A program made the translations under genes and the position numbers. A model generated the notes under the pieces. That model did not search any database. It saw nothing but the letters and a program-made list of their open reading frames with translations, and was not told where the DNA came from. Shown in pieces: positions 1-9,200 of a stretch of 64,000 nt of DNA. Source of the stretch: Saccharothrix carnea (GTDB taxonomy: Bacteria; Actinomycetota; Actinomycetes; Mycobacteriales; Pseudonocardiaceae); NCBI RefSeq assembly GCF_003014735.1, contig NZ_PYAX01000003.1:310001-374000 (forward strand). Direction: 5' to 3'. The number at the start of each line of letters is the position of its first letter. Position 1 is the stretch's first letter.

Positions 1-317
1 GAGCGGACCTTCGCGCCCGGCCACCCGGCCAGGTCGGTGAGGAAGCCTTCGTTGACCGGCAGCTCGTCCCAGGCCCACAGCGTGTTGGCGACGGAGAACT
101 CGGCGTCGTCGCCCACCACCGCGCCCTTGAGCACCTTGGCGTGGTCCGCGCCGAGCAGCGCGACCAGTTCGGCCTCCGTCTCGCCGCGCGCCGCGTGCGC
201 CGTCAGGCCGAGCGCGCTGGCCACCGAGTACGGCGACCAGCAGGCGTTGCGCGTGCGGTCGGGAGCGACGGCGTCGTGGAGCGTGAGGGCGAACGTCAGG
301 TGCGTTCGATCAGGCAC
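1..317 (-). CDS. Serpin family protein, N-terminal part (cut by window edge)
   Basis: Only the first 105 or so residues are inside the window. Reading from a GTG at 317 (AAGGAG on the minus strand at 323-328, about five bases upstream) gives a protein with CWSPYSVASALGLTAHAARG and then ETEAEL near residues 26-51. That is the serpin helix-B signature (N..SP.S...AL.....GA.G.T..EL). Serpins are suicide inhibitors of serine proteases; bacterial ones are sporadic. No signal peptide is seen, so a cytoplasmic product is likely. The reactive-centre loop lies outside the window, so inhibitory activity cannot be judged. The start lies inside the end of the upstream 84-residue gene (22-base overlap), suggesting translational coupling. 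Confidence 0.8.
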   Translation of the reverse strand, partial: MPDRTHLTFALTLHDAVAPDRTRNACWSPYSVASALGLTAHAARGETEAELVALLGADHAKVLKGAVVGDDAEFSVANTLWAWDELPVNEGFLTDLAGWPGAKVR

Positions 318-550
318 TGGGTCTCCTTAACCGCTGTGGGCTCGTCCGGGATCGGACGTTCGCCCGCGCCGCTCGTGGGTCCGAGCGGCTGGGGGTGGCG
401 TGGTTCCCGCACCCCGGCGGAACCGTCGTCGGGTTCGTCGTCCCAACCAGTCCACCCGTACGGCAGCTCACGCGCGACCTTCACCGGTTCGCGGCTCGGT
501 CGGCGCCACGGCCACGGGCGACCTGGCGGTCTCTTCGCTTCATCGGCCAT
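296..550 (-). CDS. Small hypothetical protein downstream of dgt
   Basis: This 84-residue frame starts with ATG at 550, 20 bases after the dgt stop. It has a basic, proline/tryptophan-rich N-terminus (RPPGRPWPWRRPS), then ARELPYGWTGWDDE and a tail containing LGPTSGAGERPIPDEP. There is no membrane segment or recognisable domain. The position in a same-strand run dgt -> this gene -> serpin with overlapping ends, and non-random composition, argue that it is real. I recognise no function. The alternative is a spurious frame in GC-rich DNA. Confidence 0.55.
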   Translation of the reverse strand: MADEAKRPPGRPWPWRRPSREPVKVARELPYGWTGWDDEPDDGSAGVREPRHPQPLGPTSGAGERPIPDEPTAVKETQCLIERT

Positions 551-570
551 GACACCGAGTGTGCCACTGG

Positions 571-1833
571 TCACAGGGGCTCGGGGTGGTCGTTCGCCAG
601 CGCCCGCCGCCACGCCACGGCCTGGGCGTCGGTGAGCGAGGCGACCTGGTCGACCACGACGCGCAGCCGTTCGGCGTCCGTGCCGGCGGCGGCCCACGCG
701 GGGTGGAACGCCGGGTCGAGGGTGTCCGGTGCGCGCATCAGCAACAGGTGGACCAGTTCCGCGACCAGTTCCCGTTGCCGCGCCTGCATGGCCAGCCGCG
801 ACGGGTCGCTCATCACGTACCGCACCGCGACCGCCTTGAGCAGCGCCACCTCGGCCGCGACGCGCGGCGGCACGACCAGGTCGGCCCGGTAGCGGCTCAG
901 CGGGCCGTCGCCGTGCACCTCGCGGGTCGCGCCCACGGCGGCGGAGGCGAACCGGCCGACCAGTTCGCTGGTGAGCCGCTTCAACGCCACCTGGGCGCGC
1001 AGCGTGCCGTCGTACTCGGCCAGTTCGGCGATCACGGGCAGGCCGAGCAACTCGGTCGCGGTGGCTTCGAGCACGGACGCGGGCTCGTCGGAGAAGTGCT
1101 TCGCGGCCAGGCCCGCGATGGCGGCGCGTTCGGCCGGGTCGCCGAGGGCGGACAGGCTGATCCGGTGCGCGAGCACGCCGTCCTCCACGTCGTGCACGGA
1201 GTAGGCGACGTCGTCGGCCCAGTCCATGACCTGGGCTTCCAGGCAGCGCCGCCGCTCCGGAGCGCCCTCGCGCACCCAGTTGAACACGTCGAGGTCGTCG
1301 TCGTAGGCGCCGAACTTCGCCATCCCGGGACGGCGGGTCCACGGGTACTTGGTGGCCGCGTCCAGGCACGCCCGGGTCAGGTTGAGGCCCTTGGCGGTCT
1401 TGGGTTCCAGCCGGGTCAGGATGCGCAGGGTCTGGGCGTTGCCCTCGAAACCGCCGCACGGCCCGGCCAGCTCGTCCAGCGCGCGTTCGCCGTTGTGCCC
1501 GAACGGCGGGTGCCCGATGTCGTGCGCCAGGCCCGCGGTGTCGACCAAGTCCGGGTCGCACCCCAGCTCCTCGCCGATGCCGCGGCCGATCTGGGCGACT
1601 TCCAACGAGTGGGTGAGCCGGGTGCGCGGCACGCCGGTCACCTCCGCGCCCTCGCCCGGCCCGACGACCTGGGTCTTGCCCGCGAGCCGGCGCAGCGCCG
1701 CCGAGTGCAGCACCCTGGCCCGGTCGCGGGAGAACGGCGTACGGCGCTCGGTGCGCGCGCCGGGCAGCACCGCCCCCTTGGGCGGCTCGGGGAGCAGCCG
1801 CGCGAAGTCGTGCCCGGTGTAGCCCTGGCTCAT
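571..1833 (-). CDS. dgt: Deoxyguanosinetriphosphate triphosphohydrolase-like protein (dGTPase)
   Basis: This is a 420-residue HD-domain phosphohydrolase. The family cleaves dNTPs, typically dGTP, to the deoxynucleoside and tripolyphosphate, controlling the dNTP pool. The metal-binding signature is present: RLTHSLEV (first His, near residue 74) and the paired motif [15 protein letters not shown] around residues 102-116. The N-terminal [17 protein letters not shown] block is typical of the short bacterial/actinobacterial dGTPase type. Length matches the family. In mycobacteria dgt lies beside dnaG within the glyS-cysH neighbourhood, so I treat this as the left anchor of the core genome. Some members of this family also deplete dNTPs during phage infection, but nothing here singles this copy out as a defence gene. 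Confidence 0.93.
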   Translation of the reverse strand: MSQGYTGHDFARLLPEPPKGAVLPGARTERRTPFSRDRARVLHSAALRRLAGKTQVVGPGEGAEVTGVPRTRLTHSLEVAQIGRGIGEELGCDPDLVDTAGLAHDIGHPPFGHNGERALDELAGPCGGFEGNAQTLRILTRLEPKTAKGLNLTRACLDAATKYPWTRRPGMAKFGAYDDDLDVFNWVREGAPERRRCLEAQVMDWADDVAYSVHDVEDGVLAHRISLSALGDPAERAAIAGLAAKHFSDEPASVLEATATELLGLPVIAELAEYDGTLRAQVALKRLTSELVGRFASAAVGATREVHGDGPLSRYRADLVVPPRVAAEVALLKAVAVRYVMSDPSRLAMQARQRELVAELVHLLLMRAPDTLDPAFHPAWAAAGTDAERLRVVVDQVASLTDAQAVAWRRALANDHPEPL

Positions 1834-1854
1834 CCGCTCAGGGTAAGCGGCGAC

Positions 1855-2493
1855 CTACAGCAGGATGCCGTCGAACGCGCCCGCCGGCGCCTTCATCAGG
1901 TGGTAGTAGAGCAGCGCGCCGGTCTCGCGGCGGATGTAGAACAGCTGCGTCTGGCGGGTCTGCACGTTCGGCCCGCTGCGGGTCGGCGACGTCCACGCGG
2001 ACAGGCCCTCGTCCTCGGCCATCGTGCGCGCCCGCAGGGAGTGCCACGGATCGCTCACGATCACGGCCGTGCTGAGGGACTTGGCGCGGGCGGCGGCGGC
2101 CAGCGCCCGGATGCTGCCCAGCGTGTCGGTGCCCTCGCCGACTTCGAGGATGCGGTCGGCGGGCACGTCGTGCGCCTCCAGCCAGAGCCGACCGGCCTGC
2201 CCCTCGGTGAAGTTGTCGCCGGGCTGCCTGCCGCCGGTGGTGGCGATGTAGTTGACCACGCCCTGCTCGTAGAGCCTGCGCGCGTGCTCCAGCCGTGCCT
2301 CCAGCACCTCGGACGGCACGCCGTTGTACTGGGCCGCGCCGAGGACCACGGCCATGTCGGCGTGGGTGCGGTCGTCCTCGCGGGCCACCTGCCACACGCG
2401 GAACGCCGTGCCGCCGACGACGAGGAGCCCGATCACGAGGCCGCCGAGGACGACGCGCGTGGCAAGCCTGCGGAGTCTCGGCAGGAACTTCAC
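1855..2493 (-). CDS. SanA/YdcF-like DUF218 membrane-anchored protein
   Basis: The 212-residue protein has one N-terminal membrane segment (about residues 13-32, preceded by Arg/Lys, so the bulk should be outside). A DUF218 domain follows: AVVLGAAQYNGVPS near residues 48-61, TTGGRQPGDNFTEG near 84-98 and a VSDPWHSLRA motif near 143. Escherichia coli SanA and YdcF belong to this family; SanA affects envelope barrier function and vancomycin sensitivity, and the biochemical activity is not established. It follows the dgt start on the same strand with a 20-base gap (1834-1854), so it may be first in an operon with dgt. Confidence 0.85.
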   Translation of the reverse strand: MKFLPRLRRLATRVVLGGLVIGLLVVGGTAFRVWQVAREDDRTHADMAVVLGAAQYNGVPSEVLEARLEHARRLYEQGVVNYIATTGGRQPGDNFTEGQAGRLWLEAHDVPADRILEVGEGTDTLGSIRALAAAARAKSLSTAVIVSDPWHSLRARTMAEDEGLSAWTSPTRSGPNVQTRQTQLFYIRRETGALLYYHLMKAPAGAFDGILL

Positions 2494-2546
2494 GCGAGGG
2501 ATGATTCCACACCCGCGCCGGCGCGAGCGCTGCCAGGATCACGGGC

Positions 2547-3278
2547 ATGGCAGCAGACCAGCCGACGATCGTGGCGACCTCAGGTGGTTTCCGCGCCGGG
2601 CGACGCACCAACCTGGAGTTCCACCGACTCGTGCACCACGCCGTCGACCTGTCCGGCGTGCACGGCCGCACACCGCGGCTGTGCCACATCGGCACGGCGG
2701 CGGGCGACCAGCGGTGGTTCAACGCGGACATCTCCGAAGCCGGGCAGCTGGCGGGGTGGGAGGTGTCGCACCTGAACCTGTTCACGATGCCGCCGACGAC
2801 CGACGTGCCGGGCTTCCTCGCGTCGCACGACGTGGTGTGGGTCGGCGGTGGTTCGGTGGCGAACCTGTTGGCGGTGTGGGCGGTGCACGACCTCGGCTCG
2901 GCGCTGCGGGACGCGTGGCAGGCCGGTGTCGTGCTCGGTGGCGTGTCCGCCGGGTCGATCTGCTGGTTCGTGGGCGGTTCGACGGACTCGTTCGGCCCGG
3001 AGCTGCGCGTGATCACCAACGGCCTGGGCTTCCTGCCGTACGGCAACGGCGTGCACTACGACAGCGAGGCGGAACGGCGGCCGACGATCCAGGCGGCGGT
3101 GGCGGCGGGCCTGCTGCCGGAGACGCACTGCACCGACGACGGCGCCGGGCTCGTCTACCGCGGCACCGAACTGGTGGAGGCGGTGTCCGAACGGCGCAAC
3201 GGCGGCGCGTACATCGTGCGACGTGACGAATCTTCAGGAACCGCACAGGAGGAATCGCTCGACGTCAGGCGGTTGTGA
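2547..3278 (+). CDS. Peptidase E-like protein (family S51)
   Basis: The 243-residue cytoplasmic protein has the S51 fold signatures: TSGGF near the N-terminus, VWVGGGSVANLLAVW near residue 98, and the nucleophile elbow GGVSAGSICW with Ser134. Family S51 includes aspartyl dipeptidase (PepE) and cyanophycinase; this sequence looks more like the general actinobacterial PepE-like group. GTDDE-type features of PepE are not resolved, so substrate is unknown. It is divergent from the DUF218 gene with only 53 bases between starts, so the two probably share a promoter region. Confidence 0.82.
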   Translation: MAADQPTIVATSGGFRAGRRTNLEFHRLVHHAVDLSGVHGRTPRLCHIGTAAGDQRWFNADISEAGQLAGWEVSHLNLFTMPPTTDVPGFLASHDVVWVGGGSVANLLAVWAVHDLGSALRDAWQAGVVLGGVSAGSICWFVGGSTDSFGPELRVITNGLGFLPYGNGVHYDSEAERRPTIQAAVAAGLLPETHCTDDGAGLVYRGTELVEAVSERRNGGAYIVRRDESSGTAQEESLDVRRL

Positions 3279-3665
3279 AACGGACCGTTGAGGTGTGGGA
3301 AGACGCTGGTGGGTGGTCGCGGTCGCGGTGATCGCGGGCGTGACCGCGCTGGTGTACCCGAGCGACGCCGAGTGCACCGCGCGGGCGTCCCGGCGTGCCC
3401 CCGGCACTTCGGCGGCACCCCCGCACCCGGCCGCGCCACGTACCGCCGAGGCACCTGCCCCGGACCTCTCGGCGGCGGTGGCGCGGCCGGCCGTGCGGCC
3501 GCCCGGGTGGGCCTGACCGCCAACCACCCACCGGCGGACGCCTCTCGGCGGGGCGACGTGGAGACGCCGGTCGCGAACCGCTACCCCGTGGTCGATCCGG
3601 ACCGGCGTCGACGAGCAGGGCGCGAAGGCCGGTGAACGACATCACCGCCGCGCTGGTGCAGGCGC
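3279..3665. other. Intergenic stretch with weak ORF traces
   Basis: 387 bases separate the peptidase gene from drmC. The only candidate in it is a short plus-strand frame (3295-3516), listed separately. Further plus-strand frames after it (for example one ending at 3682 with NDITAALVQALTATG) could be remains of a longer decayed gene, but I cannot join them into a known family without assuming frameshifts. No strong hairpin terminator was seen. Confidence 0.4.
3295..3516 (+). CDS. Possible small secreted/anchored peptide (weak)
   Basis: A GTG-initiated 73-residue frame has a single hydrophobic N-terminal segment (WWVVAVAVIAGVTALVYP, residues 5-22) followed by an Ala/Pro-rich tail. That would fit a small anchored or exported peptide. 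The ribosome binding site is poor (only TTGAGG near the start), the tail is of the composition expected by chance in GC-rich DNA, and no homologue is recognised. It may instead be the start of a frameshifted, decaying gene running on to about 3680. Confidence 0.25.
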   Translation: MGRRWWVVAVAVIAGVTALVYPSDAECTARASRRAPGTSAAPPHPAAPRTAEAPAPDLSAAVARPAVRPPGWA

Positions 3666-4445
3666 TCACGGCAACCGGCTGAAGCATCGCGCTTCGGGCC
3701 GCATCAGCGCACGGAAGTGTCCGTCGAGTCTCGACGCGAACGCACGGTCGTGGGACAGCACGCCCACCTCGATGTTGCCCGACAAGCCCCGATCGGTGAG
3801 GTTGGCGCTGCCAAGGAGCGCTGTCTCCGCGTCAGCGACCACCACCTTCGCGTGCAACGACGCGGCCCCGCCGCGATGTTCGGCGGGCCAGTGCCAGAAA
3901 GTCGCCACGTCCCGCAGCCCGGCGAACACCTCCGCGCCTCCCGCGCCGCGCAGCGCGCCTCCCTCCGCGGTCGAGGTCTCCAGGACGAGGTCCAACCGGA
4001 CGCCCCGGTGGGCGGCGGCCAGGAGGTGACGAGTCACCTCGGCGACTCCGTAAGCGGCGAAGCTGACCACCAGCAGCCTGCGGGTCGCCCGGCTCACGAC
4101 TTCACCGACCACTGCTCCGGTGAGCCGCACGGGTACGGCGTCGGTCATCGGGCCACTGATCACGAGTCGCGCACGGTCGTTGTCTGCCCGCTCCTGCACG
4201 TGCGCCGCGGTGGCCAGGGCCAGTGCGATCGCCGGCCCGGGCAGGTCGGGAGCATGCCGACGCCACGCCCTCACGAGCCGTTCGGCGGCGGTCGCCGCCT
4301 CCGTGCCGGGTTCGCGCGTGATGAGCACGCGCAGCGAGCCGTCCGCCGGACCTGCCATGCCGGCGAGGGCCGCGCACCAGTTGGCGATCTGGGTGTCGGA
4401 CAGCAGGACGACCAATCCAGCCAGGTCGGCGGCGAGGTCGGTCAC
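3666..4445 (-). CDS. drmC: DrmC, phospholipase-D-like protein of DISARM
   Basis: The 259-residue protein starts at a GTG that overlaps the drmB stop (GTGA, 4442-4445), so it should be translationally coupled. An open frame extends upstream into drmB, but the overlap start is much more likely. A single HKD motif is visible: H198-A-K200 with D205, followed by GSANLT at 212-217 and E226 (NIEVG). DrmC is the PLD-family component found in all DISARM loci; it is described as dispensable in at least one tested system, and its nuclease role is not settled. PLD enzymes need two HKD motifs per active site, so this one would have to dimerise. Confidence 0.9.
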   Translation of the reverse strand: MTDLAADLAGLVVLLSDTQIANWCAALAGMAGPADGSLRVLITREPGTEAATAAERLVRAWRRHAPDLPGPAIALALATAAHVQERADNDRARLVISGPMTDAVPVRLTGAVVGEVVSRATRRLLVVSFAAYGVAEVTRHLLAAAHRGVRLDLVLETSTAEGGALRGAGGAEVFAGLRDVATFWHWPAEHRGGAASLHAKVVVADAETALLGSANLTDRGLSGNIEVGVLSHDRAFASRLDGHFRALMRPEARCFSRLP

Positions 4446-6268
4446 CGGAAGAATCCCGGCCCACTGGATGCGAGGGTGTCCACGAGCAGCGCCCGGTCGA
4501 GGTACTGGTTTCCTCGTTCGCACGAGGTTTCGGATGCGAACAGACAGGCGTGGCAGGCCGCCCCGTAGAGCCGGCCGTGTTCGGTCGGGTCGTGCTCGGA
4601 GCACAGCGGGTCGCTGCTGCACAGCCTCGCCGCGTCGAGCGCCCGCCTGATCAGCGCGCCCAGGTTCTCCTTCTCGCCGAGCCTCACCAGCCCTCCGAGG
4701 GTGCCTTCGCTGTCCGGGGCTGCGGTGTAGAGCAGGACACCCGCCATGTCACGCCGCTCGTTGGTCGCGTAGATCCGCTCGCCGATGCCAGAGGCGCTGT
4801 ACCCGGATTCCAGCGCCAGTTCGCGGATCAGTGCGTGCGCGAAAGTGTGCAGCAGCACGTACCGCGCGCCGGGCCAGGCGTCCGGGTCGAGCTGCCGCCG
4901 CCGTCGCCACTCGTGGTGGGCGGGTTCCAGTTTCGCGGTCCGCCTCCGCACCTCATCCGAGCGCTCCCAGGACGCCAGCACGTCCTCCTTGAAGTGGAGG
5001 AAGATGCCTTCGCCACGCATCTCGGCGCACGGCACCCAGGTCGGAGCTTCCACCGACAAGCGCGCGCGTCGCACGTCCTGCGCGCCGGGTTCACCCCACT
5101 CAGGGGCATCGATGCGGGTGAACCCGTAGAGCGCGGCCACTTCGCGCAGTCGCGTGACCAGCAGGACGTTCTCCAGCCACGTCTGGGCGTCCTTCGGCCG
5201 GGTCTCACGGCGGGTGGTGAAGTCGTCGAGGTCGTACTCCTCACGACCGCTGAACACGTCCCACTCGGGAGTACGCAGGTCGTGGGTGTCGTCGGGAGCC
5301 GGATCAGGTGGTGAGTCGGCGTGCTGCCGGATCGCGCGCCACACTTCGTCCTCGCCGTGCCGGCTCAGTTCGGGCCAGCACGCCTGGCTGCGCATCAGGC
5401 TCTTGCCGATGGTCTCGTCCAACCCGGCGAGCAGGCTCAACACGCCCCAGTACTCGGCGACGGCGTGTTCCACCTGACCGGTGGCCTGCGGCAGGCTGAA
5501 GGCGCGCAGCTGCATGGCGAACCAGCTGTTGGTCGCGCCGAGGACGAGGGTGCGGGGCCGTTGGTCGCAGTCCTCGAACGTCCCCAGGTGGGGATGGCGG
5601 CCACGACAGCGCGGCAGGGTGGCCGCGGCGGCCAGGCCGACCGCCTGCGCCATGCTCTGCTTCATCCCGCACGAGCACTCGACGCGGACGTTGGCCACCT
5701 CACCGGTGGTGCCGGTCTCGTAGAGCCTGAGGACGTGGTCGTCGGTCGGCTCCGTCCCCCGGTGGACGAAGTAGAGCCACGGGAAGTCGTCCAGGTGCCC
5801 GTTGTCGCAGGCCAGGACGAACCGGGCGGGGACCGCGACTCCCCGTTTCGAACAGTTGTGCAGGTACCGCACCCGGTCCGGGCGGTAGGCGTCGTGGACG
5901 AAGCCGAACGGCTGGGCGTCGGCACGCCCGAGGTAGTTGCAGCCAGGCTCGGAGCACCGCAGCCAGGTCGGGAACAGCCCGACCGGAACGCCCACCTTGG
6001 CCCACTGCCCGAACACGTCGGGCGTCTCCGGCAGGTGCGGTGGGTGCCAGAGCCGCTCCACCTGGTCGCCGAGGCGGGCACGCACGGCGGCGAGCAACCG
6101 GTCCTCGGTGATCTCCCTGGCGGCCGAGAGGTCCCAGTGGTCGAGGCCCAGGGTGATGACGGACAGGTTCGGCAGGTCGGCCACCGAACCGACACCGTAG
6201 GTGTGCAGGAGCTGGCTCGGCCGCAGGCTGCCGACCCGGCTCGGGTGGTTCGGGTCGGAGGAGGTCAC
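4442..6268 (-). CDS. drmB: DrmB, DUF1998 protein of DISARM
   Basis: The 608-residue protein opens with the diagnostic PSQLLHTYGVGSVADLPNLS (about residues 18-37). It carries a DUF1998-type C-terminal region with Cys pairs likely to bind zinc: CSEPGCNYLGRAD (near 109), CSCGMKQS (near 201) and CHACLFASETSCERG near residues 575-590. DrmB forms the core complex with the DrmA helicase; published structural work on DrmAB shows single-stranded DNA loading at free ends. The start overlaps the drmA stop by four bases (6265-6268) and the end overlaps drmC, a tight drmA-drmB-drmC operon. DUF1998 alone is not specific for DISARM; the neighbours make the call. Confidence 0.94.
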   Translation of the reverse strand: MTSSDPNHPSRVGSLRPSQLLHTYGVGSVADLPNLSVITLGLDHWDLSAAREITEDRLLAAVRARLGDQVERLWHPPHLPETPDVFGQWAKVGVPVGLFPTWLRCSEPGCNYLGRADAQPFGFVHDAYRPDRVRYLHNCSKRGVAVPARFVLACDNGHLDDFPWLYFVHRGTEPTDDHVLRLYETGTTGEVANVRVECSCGMKQSMAQAVGLAAAATLPRCRGRHPHLGTFEDCDQRPRTLVLGATNSWFAMQLRAFSLPQATGQVEHAVAEYWGVLSLLAGLDETIGKSLMRSQACWPELSRHGEDEVWRAIRQHADSPPDPAPDDTHDLRTPEWDVFSGREEYDLDDFTTRRETRPKDAQTWLENVLLVTRLREVAALYGFTRIDAPEWGEPGAQDVRRARLSVEAPTWVPCAEMRGEGIFLHFKEDVLASWERSDEVRRRTAKLEPAHHEWRRRRQLDPDAWPGARYVLLHTFAHALIRELALESGYSASGIGERIYATNERRDMAGVLLYTAAPDSEGTLGGLVRLGEKENLGALIRRALDAARLCSSDPLCSEHDPTEHGRLYGAACHACLFASETSCERGNQYLDRALLVDTLASSGPGFFR

Positions 6269-9200
6269 CGGTCACCCCCGTCGGTGTCGTCGTTCGGCGG
6301 CCGGAACCGCGGTTCATCGCCCCACGGGTCGATCCCAGGGAGCAGCTGCAACTGGATGCCGGGTTCGACGTCGCGCAGCGACGTCGGCGCGGGCAGCCCG
6401 GACCGGCCGGGCGTGCCTGCCCGGCGCAGCAGGCCCGCGATGTCCCCGGATGCCGGCGGCTGGTCGTAGCCGAGGCGGACACCCGGCTGGCCCTGCGCCT
6501 TGGCCCACTGGTCGAGGCGCTGTTCCAGCTGTTCGGTGACGCGCTGCTTCGCTCCCCTGGGGAAAGCCTCCGCCCGCTGGCCCAGGCGGCGCACGACGTG
6601 ATCGGCCAGCTTGGAGTGCCGGTCGAACGTGCGCGCTCCGAAGTTGCCGTTGTGGTCGAGTTCCAGGTTGCGCACCAGCGCCACCATGACTCCGGTGAGG
6701 CCGCGGTCGATAGCGCGGTCGGCGAACGGGGTCACGGAGAGCGCTTCGACGCGCCGGTAGTAGGTCTGGTGGAAGTGCTCGAAGGTCTCGAAGTGCGACA
6801 GGTCACGCGGCCGGGCCCAGTTGTAGACGGTGAACACCAGGCCAGGCGCCTGGCGGCCGACGCGGCTGGTGGCCTGGATGTACTCGGCGGTGGACTTGGG
6901 CTGGTTGGTCACGACCATCACGCCTAGGCGCGGCACGTCGACCCCGACCGCGATCATGCTCGTGGCGAGCAGCACGTCGATCGGCTTGGGTGAGCCCTTG
7001 GGCCGGTCGCCGAACCGGATCTCCAACTTGTCCAGCAGGGGCCGGATGGCGTCGGAGTTCATCCTGGACGTCAGCTCGGCCTGCGCCAGGTCGTACCGCT
7101 TGGCCAGGCCGCGCTGGTCGGCCCGGACGAGACGGGCACTGACGTCGTCCTCCACCAACCTGCGCATCCCGCCCAGGTCGCGCAGCGAGTTGAAGTAGCC
7201 GACGAGCGTCATGTACGGGTCGGTCACCTCGTTGCGCCCGTACTCCTCGTGCAGCCGCTGCGCCGCGCCGAGCACGGACACGTACACGCGGATCAGGGTG
7301 GATTTCATGCGCGACCCGTGCGCGCAGATCCCGACGTACCGGCGGCCGGGCCGGTCCCGGACGGGTCGCCTGCGGGCGAAGTAGCTGTCGTCGACGGTCA
7401 GGCCCGACGGCGGGAACACCTCGGTCCTGCGGTTAAACAGGTCCCCGATCTGCTGGGTGGCGCGGCGGACGGTCGCGGTGGACGCGACGACCTTGGGCCG
7501 GACGGACCGGCCGTCGTCGAGCCGCCACGTCGCCAGCAGGTCCACGGCTGTCTCGTAGAGGCCGACCAGCGACCCGAGCGGCCCGGAGATGAGGTGCAGC
7601 TCGTCCTGGATGATCAGGTCCGGCGGGCGCAACCAGGTCACCTCGGTGCGGCGGCCCGCGTGCCGCTTCTTCTCCCAGTCGGCGTCCTCCGCGTCCTTGG
7701 CCAGGTACCCGTGCACGTCGCAGCGCTTGCCCACACGCCCGAACAGGGCAGCGGTCTCACCCTTCCAGGGGAGTTGGGCGAACTTGTCGACGGTGGCGAT
7801 GAGCAGGCTCGGCGGGTGGCGGTAGATCTCCTCGTCCACCACGAGCACCGGCAGTCCTCGGTCCCAGGGGTCGCTCGGACCGGGCAGGGCGCCGAACGGG
7901 CACAGCACGTCGGCGCACTCGATCACAGTGCGGCGCGAGGCCTTCTCGACGTCGATCCCGCCCTTGTCGATCGGGGTGCCGCACCACGGGCAGTTGGTGA
8001 CCTGGTGCGGCGAGCCCTGGCCGAACGTGGGTTTGCCGCGGGACCTCCGCACGTTCTGCACCCAGTCGGCCGCGTCGTCGGTGCGGTTGGGGGTGACGCG
8101 TCCGCCGACCCACAGCCCGACGCGGAACGGCGCGGGGCCCCAGGTGGCCAAGTCGTCGCGGCGCAACACCTCGGCGGCGCAGATCAGCGTCGTCGCACGC
8201 TCGAACTGCTGGATCGTCAGCAGCCGGAGCGTGTAGCGCATCAGCACGGCGACGCCCTCGTCCGCTCGCAACCCGCCGTACGCCGGTTGCAGCCGCCGGA
8301 TGGCCAGGGTGAAAGCGGTCAGCCCCAGGTAAGCCTCGGTCTTGCCGCCGCCCGTGGGGAACCACAGCAGGTCGGCCAGCCCCTTGTTCCGATCCGGTGA
8401 CCGCTCGTCGTGCCGCGGATCGGCCAAGGACGGCAGGTTGAGCAGGACGAAAGCTAGCTGGAACGGCCGCCAACTGCGTTCGGTTGGCACGTCCACCTCG
8501 GCCACGACCTCGGCCAGTGACCGGGTCCGGTCGCGGCGGCGCACGTCGGCGGCCTCGCTGTGCACGCGCTGCTCGGCCATCGCGCGGTTGGCGAACCCGA
8601 ACGCGCGGCGCACGTCGACGTCGGTCTCCAGCAGGGCTACGCCCGCCTCGATCCGGTCGGCCGTGCGGCGTGCGGTCTTCAGCGCCTCGACCGCTTCGGA
8701 GCGGTGACCGTCGAGCCGGGCGTCCGGGCCGTCGACCTCCTCGGTGCGCTGCTCGATCCACGTGCGGTAGCCGGTGACGAGGGGGCGCAGGACCGCCGCC
8801 AGCGGCTCCGGTGGGCCGTCGGCGAGCTCGGCGAGCACCCGCATGTCGAGCACGACGTCCCGCAGCGCCTCCAGGTCCTCGTCGTCCTCCACGTTCGGCA
8901 CGTCCGTGGCGGGGACCTCCGCGTGCGGCACGGTGCTGGTGGTGAGCCGGACCGCGCGCTCTGACCGGTCGGTGCGCCGCTCGGCCGTCACCGCGGCGCC
9001 GTGCCCGATCGCGAACTCGGGCACGAAGCGGTAGGTCATGGCGAGGCCGCGTTGCTCGTCCTGGTCGACCGGGTGCCCGCCGGACGGCTCGTCGGGGCGG
9101 GGTAGGAACACCTCGGCTCCGCCCGGTGCGGCGGCGGACAACTCCGCCTGGAACAGCCAGTCGGCCGAGGCACGCCCGTTGCCGCGCGGCTGCCGGTTCT

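Noticed and set aside
559-2775. A long plus-strand open frame opposite dgt and the DUF218 gene
   Set aside because: It is antisense to two genes with clear motifs and is Arg/Gly/His-rich without domains, as expected of the shadow frame in GC-rich DNA.
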